Positions 25,296-34,461 of a stretch of DNA of 64,000 bases are shown here, one piece after another. Location: positions 6,575,501 to 6,639,500 of the forward strand of contig NZ_CP108080.1 in assembly GCF_036181745.1 (NCBI RefSeq), in the 5' to 3' direction. Each line of letters begins with the position of its first letter. Positions within the stretch are counted from its first letter, which is position 1. Made by a program: the position numbers and the translations under genes. Origin of the DNA: Streptomyces sp. NBC_00259 (lineage in GTDB: Bacteria > Actinomycetota > Actinomycetes > Streptomycetales > Streptomycetaceae). The notes under the pieces are model-generated. The model was not told where the DNA came from. It saw only the letters and a program-made list of their open reading frames with translations, and made no database searches.

Positions 25296-25499
25296 ATGGC
25301 GTCAGGCGTCGTGAAGTGGTTCAACGCAGCCAAGGGTTTCGGCTTCATCGAGCAGGACGGTGGCGGCCCTGACGTGTTCGCCCACTTCTCGAACATCGCC
25401 GCCCAGGGCTTCCGTGAGCTGCTCGAAGGCCAGAAGGTCACCTTCGACATCGCGCAGGGTCAAAAGGGCCCGACGGCCGAGAACATCGTTCCCGCCTGA
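25296..25499 (+). CDS. Cold-shock protein, CspA family (copy B)
   Basis: 67-residue paralogue of the protein at 11304, starting MASGVVKWFNAAKGFGFIEQ, with intact RNP1 (KGFGFI) and RNP2 (VFAHFS). Differences from copy A are few and mostly conservative (A for E in NAAKG, F for Y in AHFS, T for N in KVTFDI). It has the same AAGGAG box and spacing and is followed by its own terminator. Confidence 0.95.
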   Translation: MASGVVKWFNAAKGFGFIEQDGGGPDVFAHFSNIAAQGFRELLEGQKVTFDIAQGQKGPTAENIVPA

Positions 25500-25515
25500 C
25501 GCTGACGCGCACTTT

Positions 25516-25557
25516 GCAGCTGGGGCCCGCATCCCTCGGGGTGCGGGACCCAGCTGC
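25516..25557 (+). terminator. Terminator after csp copy B
   Basis: Arms GCAGCTGGGGCCCGCA and TGCGGGACCCAGCTGC with one mismatch, around CCCTCGGGG-type loop bases. It is equivalent to the terminator at 11526. Confidence 0.75.
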
Positions 25558-25814
25558 GGGCATTTCCCGCAGTGGTGCCACCTGTGGGACAACACCGCCC
25601 GCAGCCCCTTCCTCATGGATGCGCGCCTCTTCGGAGCTGCACCCGTCGACGTCCGGGATTTCACGTCCACGTGACGTCACCCATTTCATCGCCTGCACCC
25701 CGCACCGGATTTACATTCGCTTTCGCATTCTATTCGGCCCGTTCTCGTGATTCCCCGCGCTGCGCTTCCGCTGCGGGAATTCCTTGATACGTGCCGTATC
25801 AAGGAAGGTTCTCA

Positions 25815-27329
25815 ATGAACCCCACACGTAAGAACGGCCGCTCCTCCCACCCCCGCCGCCGCACCGGCGGCCCTGTTTTCGGCTCCGGCACCGCTTCGGG
25901 GCGGGGAGGCCGCTTCGGCTCACCCGCCCCGAGCCGTTCAGGGGGGCCGAGCCGCTCGGGCGGCCACGGCCGGCGGCCCGCAGCGGTCCAGGGCGAGTTC
26001 GCCCTGCCGGAGACGATCACTCCCGCGCTGCCCGCGGTCGAGGCGTTCGCCGACCTCGACATGCCCGAGCAGCTGCGGGCCGCGCTCACCGCGCAAGGCG
26101 TGAGCGTCCCGTTCCCGATCCAGGGCGCGACCCTGCCCAACACCCTCGCGGGCCGCGACGCCCTGGGACGCGGGCGCACCGGCTCCGGCAAAACCCTCGC
26201 CTTCGGCTTGGCCCTGCTGGCCCGAACCGCCGGACAGCGCGCCGAGCCCCGCCAGCCGCTGGCCCTGATCCTCGTGCCGACGCGTGAGCTGGCCCAGCAG
26301 GTGACCGACGCACTCACCCCCTACGCCCGCTCGGTGAAGCTGCGCCTGGCCACCGTCGTCGGCGGAATGCCGATAGGCAGGCAGGCCAACGCGCTGCGCG
26401 GTGGCGCCGAGGTGGTCGTCGCGACGCCGGGCCGCCTCAAGGACCTCATCGACCGCGGTGACTGCCGACTGAACCAGGTCGCGATCACCGTCCTGGACGA
26501 GGCCGATCAGATGGCCGACATGGGCTTCATGCCCCAGGTCACCTGGCTCTTGGACCAGGTCCGCCCCGAGGGCCAGCGGCTGCTGTTCTCCGCCACCCTC
26601 GACCGCAACGTCGACCTCCTGGTCCGCCGCTACCTCACCGATCCGGTCGTCCACTCCGTCGACCCGTCCGCGGGCGCGGTCACCACGATGGAACACCACG
26701 TCCTGCACGTGCACGGCGCCGACAAGCACCGGACGACGACGGAGATCGCGGCACGCGAGGGCCGGGTGATCATGTTCCTGGACACCAAGCACGCCGTCGA
26801 CCGGCTGACGCAGGACCTGCTGAACAGCGGAGTACGGGCCGCCGCCCTGCACGGCGGGAAGTCACAGCCGCAGCGCACCCGCACCCTGACCCAGTTCAAG
26901 ACCGGGCACGTCACCGTGCTCGTCGCGACAAACGTCGCGGCCCGCGGCATCCACGTCGACAACCTCGACCTCGTCGTCAACGTCGACCCACCGACCGACC
27001 ACAAGGACTACCTCCACCGCGGCGGCCGTACCGCCCGCGCAGGCGAGTCCGGCAGCGTCGTCACCCTGGTCACCCCCAACCAGCGCCGCGCCATGACCCG
27101 CCTCATGACGGCCGCCGGCATCGTGCCCCAGACCACCCAGGTCCGCTCCGGCGAAGAGGCACTCAGCCGGATCACCGGCGCCCAGACCCCCTCCGGCGTC
27201 CCCGTGACGATCACCGCGCCGGTGGCCGAGCGGCGCAAGCGCAGCACGGCCTCCCGCGGCCGGCGCAGCCCCGCTTCGGCTGCCCGGCGCGTAACCGTGC
27301 GGCAGTCCTCCTTCGATGCGGCGGCCTAG
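25815..27329 (+). CDS. DEAD-box RNA helicase (copy B)
   Basis: 504-residue paralogue of the helicase at 11837, with a longer Gly/Arg/Ser N-terminus (MNPTRKNGRSSHPRRRTGG...). All helicase motifs are intact: GRTGSGKT, PTRELAQQ, TPGRL, DEAD, FSATLDR, ARGIHVDN and HRGGRTARAG. The two cores are near-identical in protein sequence, whereas the N- and C-terminal tails differ. ATG 25815 has AAGGAAGG upstream. It lies in the same cassette order as copy A. Confidence 0.93.
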   Translation: MNPTRKNGRSSHPRRRTGGPVFGSGTASGRGGRFGSPAPSRSGGPSRSGGHGRRPAAVQGEFALPETITPALPAVEAFADLDMPEQLRAALTAQGVSVPFPIQGATLPNTLAGRDALGRGRTGSGKTLAFGLALLARTAGQRAEPRQPLALILVPTRELAQQVTDALTPYARSVKLRLATVVGGMPIGRQANALRGGAEVVVATPGRLKDLIDRGDCRLNQVAITVLDEADQMADMGFMPQVTWLLDQVRPEGQRLLFSATLDRNVDLLVRRYLTDPVVHSVDPSAGAVTTMEHHVLHVHGADKHRTTTEIAAREGRVIMFLDTKHAVDRLTQDLLNSGVRAAALHGGKSQPQRTRTLTQFKTGHVTVLVATNVAARGIHVDNLDLVVNVDPPTDHKDYLHRGGRTARAGESGSVVTLVTPNQRRAMTRLMTAAGIVPQTTQVRSGEEALSRITGAQTPSGVPVTITAPVAERRKRSTASRGRRSPASAARRVTVRQSSFDAAA

Positions 27330-27375
27330 AACCTTCGTGATCAGGAAACTGACCCATCTCTGCAGGAGGCACCTT

Positions 27376-27780
27376 TTGACGCTGGTTCAGATGCAGCCCC
27401 GCTCGGCGAATGCCACCCCCGTACACAGGACGGCGGTCGACGCCATGGACACAGGCGCACCGCAGGTCTGCGACGACATGACCATCGAGGTCGCCCTGTC
27501 CGTCATGGCAAGCGCCCGCACCGGGCACCTGCTCATCTGCGACAACGACGGCCTGTGCACCGCACTGGTCACCCAGGCCCAGCTCATCGCCGTCCACGAC
27601 AGCTCCGCGTACACGGACCGGATCCAGCTGCGCGACATCCTCGGCGCCTGCGGGCCGTTCACCTCGCCCGTGAACACGATGGCCGAAGCCGAGCACGCCA
27701 TGCGCTACCGCCGGCTCGATGCCCTGCCTGTCGCCGACGAACAAGTCAGCGCTCCGGGCGTCCTCGCCCTTGCCCGCTGA
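27376..27780 (+). CDS. CBS-domain protein of the cold-shock cassette (copy B)
   Basis: 134-residue paralogue of 13377, again with AGGAGG 7 nt before a TTG start (MTLVQMQPRSANATPVHRTAVDAMD). The CBS pair is complete (MTIEVALSVMASARTGHLLICDNDGLCTALVTQAQL; TMAEAEHAMRYRRLDALPVADEQ). It is more divergent from its partner than the helicases or Csps are, so the two may sense different ligands; that is inference. It is spaced 46 bp from the helicase, as in copy A. Confidence 0.85.
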   Translation: MTLVQMQPRSANATPVHRTAVDAMDTGAPQVCDDMTIEVALSVMASARTGHLLICDNDGLCTALVTQAQLIAVHDSSAYTDRIQLRDILGACGPFTSPVNTMAEAEHAMRYRRLDALPVADEQVSAPGVLALAR

Positions 27781-27834
27781 ACCGCCTCACCGCGGCAGAA
27801 CCATCCCCCTTCGTTCTTCTCCCTGTGAGGCATC

Positions 27835-28146
27835 ATGCGCTGCGTCATCGCCCGCTTCCCGTTCGACCTCACCAAGAGCGGCGTCCTGGAATCCATGAAG
27901 GGCATCAGGCCCGAGCAGGTCATCGGCGAGTCCGTGATCATCGGCCGCCGCACCTACCCCGTCAAGCAGGTCGGCCAGGTCATCACACGCCAGGACCCCC
28001 GCGATTTCAGCGCCGGCGAAGTCCTCCGGGCCATGACACAGCTCGGCTTCACCTGCCGCGGCCTTCCTCGGACCGCCGCGCCCACGCGCGTCCTCGACCC
28101 GTTCCAACAGGCTTCCGCGATGCTCGGCGCCCCTGTGGTCGTCTGA
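27835..28146 (+). CDS. Conserved ~103-aa protein of the cold-shock cassette (copy B)
   Basis: 103-residue paralogue of 13832: MRCVIARFPFDLTKSGVLESMKGIRPEQVIGESVIIGRRTYPVKQVGQVITRQD... The N-terminal 75 residues are strongly conserved; the C-terminus (TAAPTRVLDPFQQASAMLGAPVVV) varies. No domain was recognised. It ends the operon before the 28181 terminator. Confidence 0.85.
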   Translation: MRCVIARFPFDLTKSGVLESMKGIRPEQVIGESVIIGRRTYPVKQVGQVITRQDPRDFSAGEVLRAMTQLGFTCRGLPRTAAPTRVLDPFQQASAMLGAPVVV

Positions 28147-28180
28147 CCGAGGGGCAGGCGCGAGCCGCCACCAAACAGCA

Positions 28181-28218
28181 GTGAGGGCCCGACCGGCATG
28201 CGCCGGTCGGGCCCTCAC
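28181..28218. terminator. Bidirectional terminator between convergent genes (copy B)
   Basis: Perfect 17-bp arms GTGAGGGCCCGACCGGC / GCCGGTCGGGCCCTCAC with a short ATGC loop, between convergent stops. Confidence 0.85.
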
Positions 28219-28250
28219 CGCATACCGTCCGCTTCTCGACCCGGCGGGGG

Positions 28251-28610
28251 TCAGTGGTCGGAGTAGCTGAAGTCGCCCATGGTCCAGGCACTGACGTCCT
28301 CGATCGCCACGCGGTACATCCCGCCCGTCTCCGGGATCCCCACCGTGCCCTGCAGAATCCGCGCCACATGGAAATGCAGATGCGTGGGCGGCCCCTCCTT
28401 GCACGTAGTAGCAGTGAAGACAGCGGAGAAATCGCTCAGGCGGGCCGAGTCCGCCAGGACCTCCGACACCCGCTGCCTCCAGAGGGCTTCGGGAGCCAGC
28501 CGGCCCGTGATGACAGCACCACCGGCGACCACGGTCAGAGACATCTGATTGCTGTGCCCAGACTCCACCAGGGCGGCGACGTCAACGAGCAGTTGGTCAG
28601 GCTTCGACAT
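28251..28610 (-). CDS. Conserved ~119-aa protein convergent to the cold-shock cassette (copy B)
   Basis: 119-residue paralogue of 14246, starting MSKPDQLLVDVAALVESGHSNQMSLTVVAGGAVITGRLAPEALW at ATG 28610. THLHFHVARILQGTVGIPETGGMYRVAIEDVSAWTMGDFSYSD is almost unchanged between copies. The region around 60-75 (FTATTCKEGPP) carries most differences. Function unknown. Confidence 0.8.
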   Translation of the reverse strand: MSKPDQLLVDVAALVESGHSNQMSLTVVAGGAVITGRLAPEALWRQRVSEVLADSARLSDFSAVFTATTCKEGPPTHLHFHVARILQGTVGIPETGGMYRVAIEDVSAWTMGDFSYSDH

Positions 28611-29030
28611 GAGAGGCGATTTTAGTCACCGGCCGTCCGGTCAGCCCACGCAGTGGGTGCTTGATGGAAAATGCACGATCGAACTGAGTGGACGAGGGCG
28701 CGTTCGGCAACCGTGGCATGGGCGACCGAGGCGGGGCCGCCTTTCGCAAGTAGCTCTGCCCCGCCCGCCAGGAGTCGACTGCGCCCCGTACTCCTCGCCC
28801 GGCTGCGGAGGCGGGGAACGCAAATGCCTTTCAGCTCCTCAGGCGCGAAGTTGAGGCTCCGGCAACTCCCGTGATGAGACACCGCGTCAGTAATTCCCCA
28901 GTAACGGCCCGCTCGTAGCCTGCCCGGTCAAGCCAGCTCCGCGCTTCCGCTCTCGACATTTCGGTGGCTTCCGCGGAAACGGAGTACCGGCATTCCCTGC
29001 ATCGGCCACTGAGGAGCTGTACAGATACAT
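28611..29030. other. Intergenic gap
   Basis: About 420 bp between the ~119-aa gene and the subtilase. I see no gene, clear repeat or strong hairpin. GAGGAG near 29008 may be the ribosome binding site of the subtilase, although it is about 14 nt from the TTG. Confidence 0.5.
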
Positions 29031-31550
29031 TTGCCTCGTTCGTCCCTGCGGCGAGCGGCCACCGCGTTGGCAGCGGTTGCCGCCACCCTCGCCGGCGGGC
29101 TTGCCGCCCCGGCCGCGAACGCGGCACCCCGGCACCATGCGATCGTCGACCCGGGCCTCACCGCCGCCGTTGAAGCCGGTCAGGAAGCGACCTTCTTCGT
29201 CGTCCTCGACAGCCACGCCGACCTGTCCGATGCTCTTCGGCAGCGCGGCAAGGCGCGGAAGGCAGCCGTGTTCCAGGCGCGGCGCGCCGAAGCCGCCCGG
29301 GACCAGAGCTCGCTGACCCGCTACCTGGACCAAGCGAAGATCGGCTACGAGTCGTACTGGATTGCGAACGCCGTAAAGGTCACCGGCGACAGGGATCTGG
29401 TCGAGCAGCTCGCCGCCCGTCCCGATGTCGCCGCCCTGAAGCAGGAGCAGCGCTACGCCATCGACACCGCCGCGATGGGCCCGGTCACCGCGACCGAGGC
29501 TGCGGACCCGGACTGGGGCGTCAAGGACATCCGGGCCGACCAGGTCTGGTCTCAGTACGACGACCGTGGCGAGGGCGTCGTCGTCGCCACCATCGACTCG
29601 GGTGCGCAGTTCGACCACCCGGCCCTGAAGGACAACTACCGGGGCAACCTCGGCGACGGCGCCGTGAGCCACGACTACAACTGGTACGACGCGTCCGGCC
29701 AGTGCCCCAGCAGCACACCCTGCGACAACAACGGCCACGGCATCCACACCACAGGCACCATCGCGGGCGCGGGCGGCATCGGCGTCGCTCCGGGCGCGAA
29801 GTGGATCGCCGTCAAGGGCTGCGAGGCCAACTCCTGCTCGGACTCCTCGCTGCTGAAGGCCGGCCAGTGGATCCTCGCGCCGACCGATCACAACGGGCAG
29901 AACCCGCGGCCCGATCTCGCCCCGGACATCGTCAACAACTCGTGGGGCGGCGGGAACACCACCTTCTACCAGGACATGATCGAGTCCTGGAACGCGGCGG
30001 GCATCTTCGAGGCGTTCGCCGCCGGCAACGCCGGCAACGGCACGACCTGTTCGACCACCGAGGCGCCGGGTGCCCAGGCTCCCGCGTACGGGGTCGGCGC
30101 GTACGACGCGAACGGAGCCATTGCTTCCTTCTCCGGCTTCGGCCCCTCCCTCGTCGACGGTTCCATGAAGCCGAACATCGCCGCGCCCGGCGTCAACGTC
30201 CGCTCTTCCTGGCCGGGCGACGGCTACCGGGCGATATCCGGTACGTCCATGGCGACCCCGCACGTCGCCGGTGCCGTCGCCCTGCTCTGGTCCGCGGCAC
30301 CCTCCCTCGTCGGCGACATCGACGCCACCCGGGCCGTCCTGAACGACTCCGCACGGGACGTCGACGACACCCACTGCGGCGGCACCGCCGACGCCAACAA
30401 CGTCTGGGGCGAGGGCAAACTCGACGCCTTCGCCGCCGTCGACCAGGCCCCGCACACCGCGGCCACCATCACCGGCACCGTCTCCGACCGGGCCACCGGC
30501 GCCGGGCTGGCCGGAATCGCTGTCGCCGCAGCGGGCGAGACCACCCAGCGCAGCGTGACCACGGACGCCTCGGGCGCCTACCGGCTGGTCCTGGCGGCCG
30601 GCACGTACACCGTTACCAGCGTGGGCTACGGCTACCGCACGGCCACGGAGACTCTCACCGTCACCAACGGCCAGGCCCTCTCCCGCGACATCGCGCTGGA
30701 CGCCGCTCCCAGGCACGCCGTGACCGGCACCGTGTACGACGTGACGGGCAAGCCGCTCCCCGGTGCGAGCGTACGGATCGCCGAGGCGTCGCTCGCCCCT
30801 GTCGTGTCGGACGCCTCCGGCGCCTTCCGCTTCCCGGACGTCGCCGAAGGAACCTTCACCCTGGTCGCGACGCCGGCCGCGCCGGTGCTGTGCAACGGCA
30901 CCTACCAGAAGGCCCTGACCGTGGACGGCGATGAGAGCCTGACCCTCCAGCTGCCCGCCCACAGCGACGCCTTCGGCAACAGCTGCCTGCCCGCCGCGTA
31001 CTCCTGGGTCGGCGGCACCACAAAGGTCGCCCTCTCCGGCGACGAGAACGCCAAGACGGTCGCCCTGCCCTTCCCTGTGACGTTCTACGGCGTCCCGTAC
31101 AACCAGGTCGGTGTCACGACCAACGGCCTGGTGAACTTCCTCGCCCCGCGGCTCGGCGACTACGCCAACACCGCGTTGCCGATGGAAGGTCAGCCCAACG
31201 GCATCCTCGCCGCCTACTGGGACGATCTCGTCCTCGACAAGAAGTCGGCCGTGAAGTCCGCTACCACCGGAACGGCCGGACAGCGGACGTTCGCGGTCGT
31301 CTGGGAGAACGCGGCCTTCGCGGCCGATCCGGGCCGGCGCGTCACGTTCGAGGCGGTCTTCGAAGAGGCGACCGGGGCGATCCTCCTGCAGTACCAGTCC
31401 ATCGACGGCGCCTCGACGCTGGAGAAGGGTGGATCAGCGACCGTCGGCATCGAGAACCAGGCCGGCGTCGACGCCCTGCAGTACTCCTTCAACGAACCGG
31501 TCCTCACCGACCGTTCCGCCCTCCGCATTCTCCCCAAGGCGGCACGATGA
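29031..31550 (+). CDS. Secreted subtilisin-like serine protease (S8) with C-terminal adhesion-type domains
   Basis: 839 residues from TTG 29031. A Sec signal peptide (about 1-31, ending AAPAANA) is followed by an inhibitor-type propeptide (about 45-140) and the S8 domain with Asp189 (ATIDSGA), His236 (NGHGIHTTG) and Ser406 (SGTSMATPHVAG). Then come two carboxypeptidase-regulatory-like beta domains (about 480-560 ITGTVSDRATGAGLAG and 562-640 VTGTVYDVTGKPLPG) and a last ~190-residue domain with FYGVPYNQVGVTTNGLVNF and YWDDL, resembling nidogen-type extracellular domains. It is exported and probably attached to or processing an extracellular target. Its stop overlaps the next start (ATGA), so both proteins are likely made together. 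Confidence 0.85.
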   Translation: MPRSSLRRAATALAAVAATLAGGLAAPAANAAPRHHAIVDPGLTAAVEAGQEATFFVVLDSHADLSDALRQRGKARKAAVFQARRAEAARDQSSLTRYLDQAKIGYESYWIANAVKVTGDRDLVEQLAARPDVAALKQEQRYAIDTAAMGPVTATEAADPDWGVKDIRADQVWSQYDDRGEGVVVATIDSGAQFDHPALKDNYRGNLGDGAVSHDYNWYDASGQCPSSTPCDNNGHGIHTTGTIAGAGGIGVAPGAKWIAVKGCEANSCSDSSLLKAGQWILAPTDHNGQNPRPDLAPDIVNNSWGGGNTTFYQDMIESWNAAGIFEAFAAGNAGNGTTCSTTEAPGAQAPAYGVGAYDANGAIASFSGFGPSLVDGSMKPNIAAPGVNVRSSWPGDGYRAISGTSMATPHVAGAVALLWSAAPSLVGDIDATRAVLNDSARDVDDTHCGGTADANNVWGEGKLDAFAAVDQAPHTAATITGTVSDRATGAGLAGIAVAAAGETTQRSVTTDASGAYRLVLAAGTYTVTSVGYGYRTATETLTVTNGQALSRDIALDAAPRHAVTGTVYDVTGKPLPGASVRIAEASLAPVVSDASGAFRFPDVAEGTFTLVATPAAPVLCNGTYQKALTVDGDESLTLQLPAHSDAFGNSCLPAAYSWVGGTTKVALSGDENAKTVALPFPVTFYGVPYNQVGVTTNGLVNFLAPRLGDYANTALPMEGQPNGILAAYWDDLVLDKKSAVKSATTGTAGQRTFAVVWENAAFAADPGRRVTFEAVFEEATGAILLQYQSIDGASTLEKGGSATVGIENQAGVDALQYSFNEPVLTDRSALRILPKAAR

Positions 31551-34414
31551 AGAACCGATCCCGAGGCGCCGTGCGCCTCGCCACCGCCCTGCTCGCGCCC
31601 CAACTCGTGCTTGCCGCGCTCCCCGCGATCGCCAACCCGGCGTACGCCGAGGACGGGCCGCAGCAGGCCCGGGTCCTGACCGACGACCAGGCCGACGAAC
31701 TCGAGCGTCGGTTCACGGCGGCCCCCGCTTCCCAGGGGGCGGCGGCGCCGAGCGAGACCGCCGAACCGGCGCCGGCCGAGCAGCCGCAGGACTCGGCATC
31801 ACCCGTCACCCTCACCGAGGCGTCCGCACTGGAGACGTACCAGGGGCATGCCGAGACCGCCCAGCTCGGTGGCGGCAAGGGTGACTTCCTCGCCGTGCAC
31901 AGTCGCGGCCTGATCACGCGTTTCGCGGCGGACGGCCGGGCCGTGTGGAAGCGCGACAACGAGTCCCTCTACGCCGACTGGCAGGTCAAGCCGTGGCGGC
32001 CGTGGCAGAAGGAGCCGTATCCGGCACGGATCACCGTCGGCTACGAGGCCAACAGTCCGTACGCCGATCTCGCCGACCGGGGCTTTGCCCAGGGGGACCT
32101 GACCGGCGACGGGGTGGCCGACGTCGTCTTCACCGCGGAGGTGGGCGCCAACCCGTATCGCCCGTTCACCTCCCCTGACTCGTCCCTGTCGACGGGTACC
32201 TTCGTCACCGTCCTCGACGGACGGACCGGCGCGACCCTGTGGTCGCGGATCTTCGCCGATGCCCAACAGGTCGCCCTCGTCGGCCGCACCCTGCTCGTCG
32301 CCGACCAGCCGTCCACCAACTTCGGTGCAGACAGCGCGTCGACGACGGTGCTGCACGGCTTCCGCTTCGCGTATGCGGACGGTCGGCTGACACCGGCGGC
32401 GACCTGGTCGTACGACACGGGCCGGCGCAACGGCCGGTGGGCCTCGGTCACTCCGCTGTCCGGCTCCGCGGCAGCCCTGTCCTGGTACGTGCGGAAAACC
32501 GATACCGCCCCGGCCACGAGCCGGACGCTCGTCATCGACACGGCGGACGGCACGCCGCGTTGGCAGACCGCCGGCACGATGTACGGGCGGGAGGCGGTCC
32601 ACGACCCGTCCCGCAACCGGCTCGTGGCCATCGAGCAGGCCGACTACCGCGACGGGGTGTGGTACCAGCTGGTCGGCTATGACCTCGACGACGGCACCCG
32701 GACCGTGCTCGACGAGCGGGTCAACGCGCTCGGTACCGATCTGGCGGTCGGCGAGCTCAAGGGCGGCGGCGGCACCGAGTACGCGGTCGCCGAAGCCACC
32801 CTCGACGACAACCTTTCCATCAACGCGGCAACGGTGCGCGGACTGCGCGGTGACGGCGGGACGGAACTCTGGTCGTCCACCGTGAAGCGGGACGAGTCGA
32901 ACGTGCGGGACGGCGACAGCGTCCTCGGCCTGCGGATCGCCGACGGCAAGGCCATCGCCTCCTACGTGACGACCGCGGACGGGGGCCGCGCGATCAACTC
33001 GGGAGGCAGCCGCTACGGCACGATCACCGCGTTCAGCGGTACGGACGGTTCGGCGCGGTGGTCGCACAAGGGCGCGGCCGCCTCCCCGATCTACGCACAG
33101 CCGTACCAGTCCGGCGACGACTGGCTGGTGCGAACCATCGACAACGACCAGAACATTCACAGCTACCGGCTGGGCAACGGCAAGTCGGCGGGGCTCGTAC
33201 CGCTCCTGGCCGACCTGGCGACCGGCATCGCGGTCGATGTGAACGGGGACGGCCGCAAGGACCTGGTGGCCGGCGGCCAGTCGCGCGGCCTGTGGGCCTT
33301 CGACGGTCCGTCGCTGGCTGCGGGCAAGCCTCGGCTGCTGTGGCGGGCCACGCTGCCCGGCTCCGTGTACGGCGACATCGTGCTGGGTGACACGGACGGC
33401 GACGGACGCCGCGACGATGTGGTGGTGGCCGCGGAAACCGCCGCGGTGATCGTCGACGCCACGACCGGCCGGGTCGGCGCGACCATCGACCAGCCGGGGC
33501 AGTTCGTCCGCTCGGTGACCGTGGCGGATCTGAACAGCGACGGCGCTGACGACGTGCTCGTCCCGGCGGACGCCGTCCGCGCCTACCGGGGTGATGGCCG
33601 CCACCTGTGGTCGTACGCTCCCCAAGGTGCGGGGCCGGTTGTCTTCTCCGACCTGGCGGTGGCCGACGGCCGGGTGCTCGGTTCGTACCAGACGCCCTAC
33701 CAGCGCGAGGCCGACACGGTCGGGGAGATGGCTCTTGACGCCCGGACCGGCACGGCTGCCTGGACCGCCGGCCCGGTGTGGACGGGTAGCGACCCGAAGA
33801 TCTACGGCGCGCAGCTCTTCCACGGCGTGTACGCCTCGCCCGCGATCCCGTACGCGGACGGGCATGCGGTTGTCACCACCTGGATCGTGCGGGGCGACAA
33901 CGGCTGGTGGACGGAATTCTTCGAGTTCCGCGACGTCCGCACGGGCGAGTTGGTGAAGTCCGCGACCGGTGGTGGGACCTTCACACTCGGCAACTGGTTC
34001 ACCGGCGATGAGGGCCTGACCCTCGCCGGAACGGCCTCGCTGCAAACCTTCGGCAAGGACGGCAACGACTACCTGATCTACACGCTGCCGACCCTCCACC
34101 GAGCCGGTTTCGCGACCGGTCCCGGTGGGCGACGGCTGCTCGTGGGTGGCACCGAAGGCGCGGTGTACGTCTGGGACCCGTCGGTGCTCACGGCCGGCGC
34201 GCACTACCCGGATCACGAGGCCCGGCTGCAGCGGTACGCGACCCAGAACCTGGTGATCGCCGACCTCACCGGTGACGGCGTGGACGAGGTCGTCGGCCTG
34301 CACCCCGAACAACTCGGGCAGGACCGGGCGGCCGAACTGTCGGGCTACCGGTACGCGCTGGGGGCCGACAACCGGATACACGGGATGGTGACGGGCGTTC
34401 TGACCACGTCCTGA
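31547..34414 (+). CDS. Large secreted beta-propeller protein (FG-GAP/PQQ-like repeats)
   Basis: 955 residues with a signal peptide (about 1-34, ending ANPAYA) and an acidic, Ala/Pro-rich linker. The body is repeated blades: several Asp-rich calcium-type loops (DLTGDGVADVVF, DVNGDGRKDLVAGG, DTDGDGRRDDVVVA, DLNSDGADDVL, DLTGDGVDEVVGL) and PQQ-like turns such as LDGRTGATLWSR. It has no enzymatic motif, so it is probably a binding scaffold or cell-surface protein. The four-base overlap with the protease strongly suggests a functional pair. No family annotation fits it completely. Confidence 0.75.
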   Translation: MKNRSRGAVRLATALLAPQLVLAALPAIANPAYAEDGPQQARVLTDDQADELERRFTAAPASQGAAAPSETAEPAPAEQPQDSASPVTLTEASALETYQGHAETAQLGGGKGDFLAVHSRGLITRFAADGRAVWKRDNESLYADWQVKPWRPWQKEPYPARITVGYEANSPYADLADRGFAQGDLTGDGVADVVFTAEVGANPYRPFTSPDSSLSTGTFVTVLDGRTGATLWSRIFADAQQVALVGRTLLVADQPSTNFGADSASTTVLHGFRFAYADGRLTPAATWSYDTGRRNGRWASVTPLSGSAAALSWYVRKTDTAPATSRTLVIDTADGTPRWQTAGTMYGREAVHDPSRNRLVAIEQADYRDGVWYQLVGYDLDDGTRTVLDERVNALGTDLAVGELKGGGGTEYAVAEATLDDNLSINAATVRGLRGDGGTELWSSTVKRDESNVRDGDSVLGLRIADGKAIASYVTTADGGRAINSGGSRYGTITAFSGTDGSARWSHKGAAASPIYAQPYQSGDDWLVRTIDNDQNIHSYRLGNGKSAGLVPLLADLATGIAVDVNGDGRKDLVAGGQSRGLWAFDGPSLAAGKPRLLWRATLPGSVYGDIVLGDTDGDGRRDDVVVAAETAAVIVDATTGRVGATIDQPGQFVRSVTVADLNSDGADDVLVPADAVRAYRGDGRHLWSYAPQGAGPVVFSDLAVADGRVLGSYQTPYQREADTVGEMALDARTGTAAWTAGPVWTGSDPKIYGAQLFHGVYASPAIPYADGHAVVTTWIVRGDNGWWTEFFEFRDVRTGELVKSATGGGTFTLGNWFTGDEGLTLAGTASLQTFGKDGNDYLIYTLPTLHRAGFATGPGGRRLLVGGTEGAVYVWDPSVLTAGAHYPDHEARLQRYATQNLVIADLTGDGVDEVVGLHPEQLGQDRAAELSGYRYALGADNRIHGMVTGVLTTS

Positions 34415-34423
34415 CGTGACGCC

Positions 34424-34461
34424 GCTCATGAGGGCTCCCTATAGTGGGGGCCCTCATGAGC
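34424..34461. promoter_or_regulatory. Perfect inverted repeat overlapping the regulator start
   Basis: Arms GCTCATGAGGGC (34424-34435) and GCCCTCATGAGC (34450-34461), both 12 bp and perfect, around a 14-nt centre. The right arm contains the ATG of the BTAD/AAA regulator. It could be an operator for autoregulation or a terminator for the propeller gene that ends at 34414. Confidence 0.55.
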
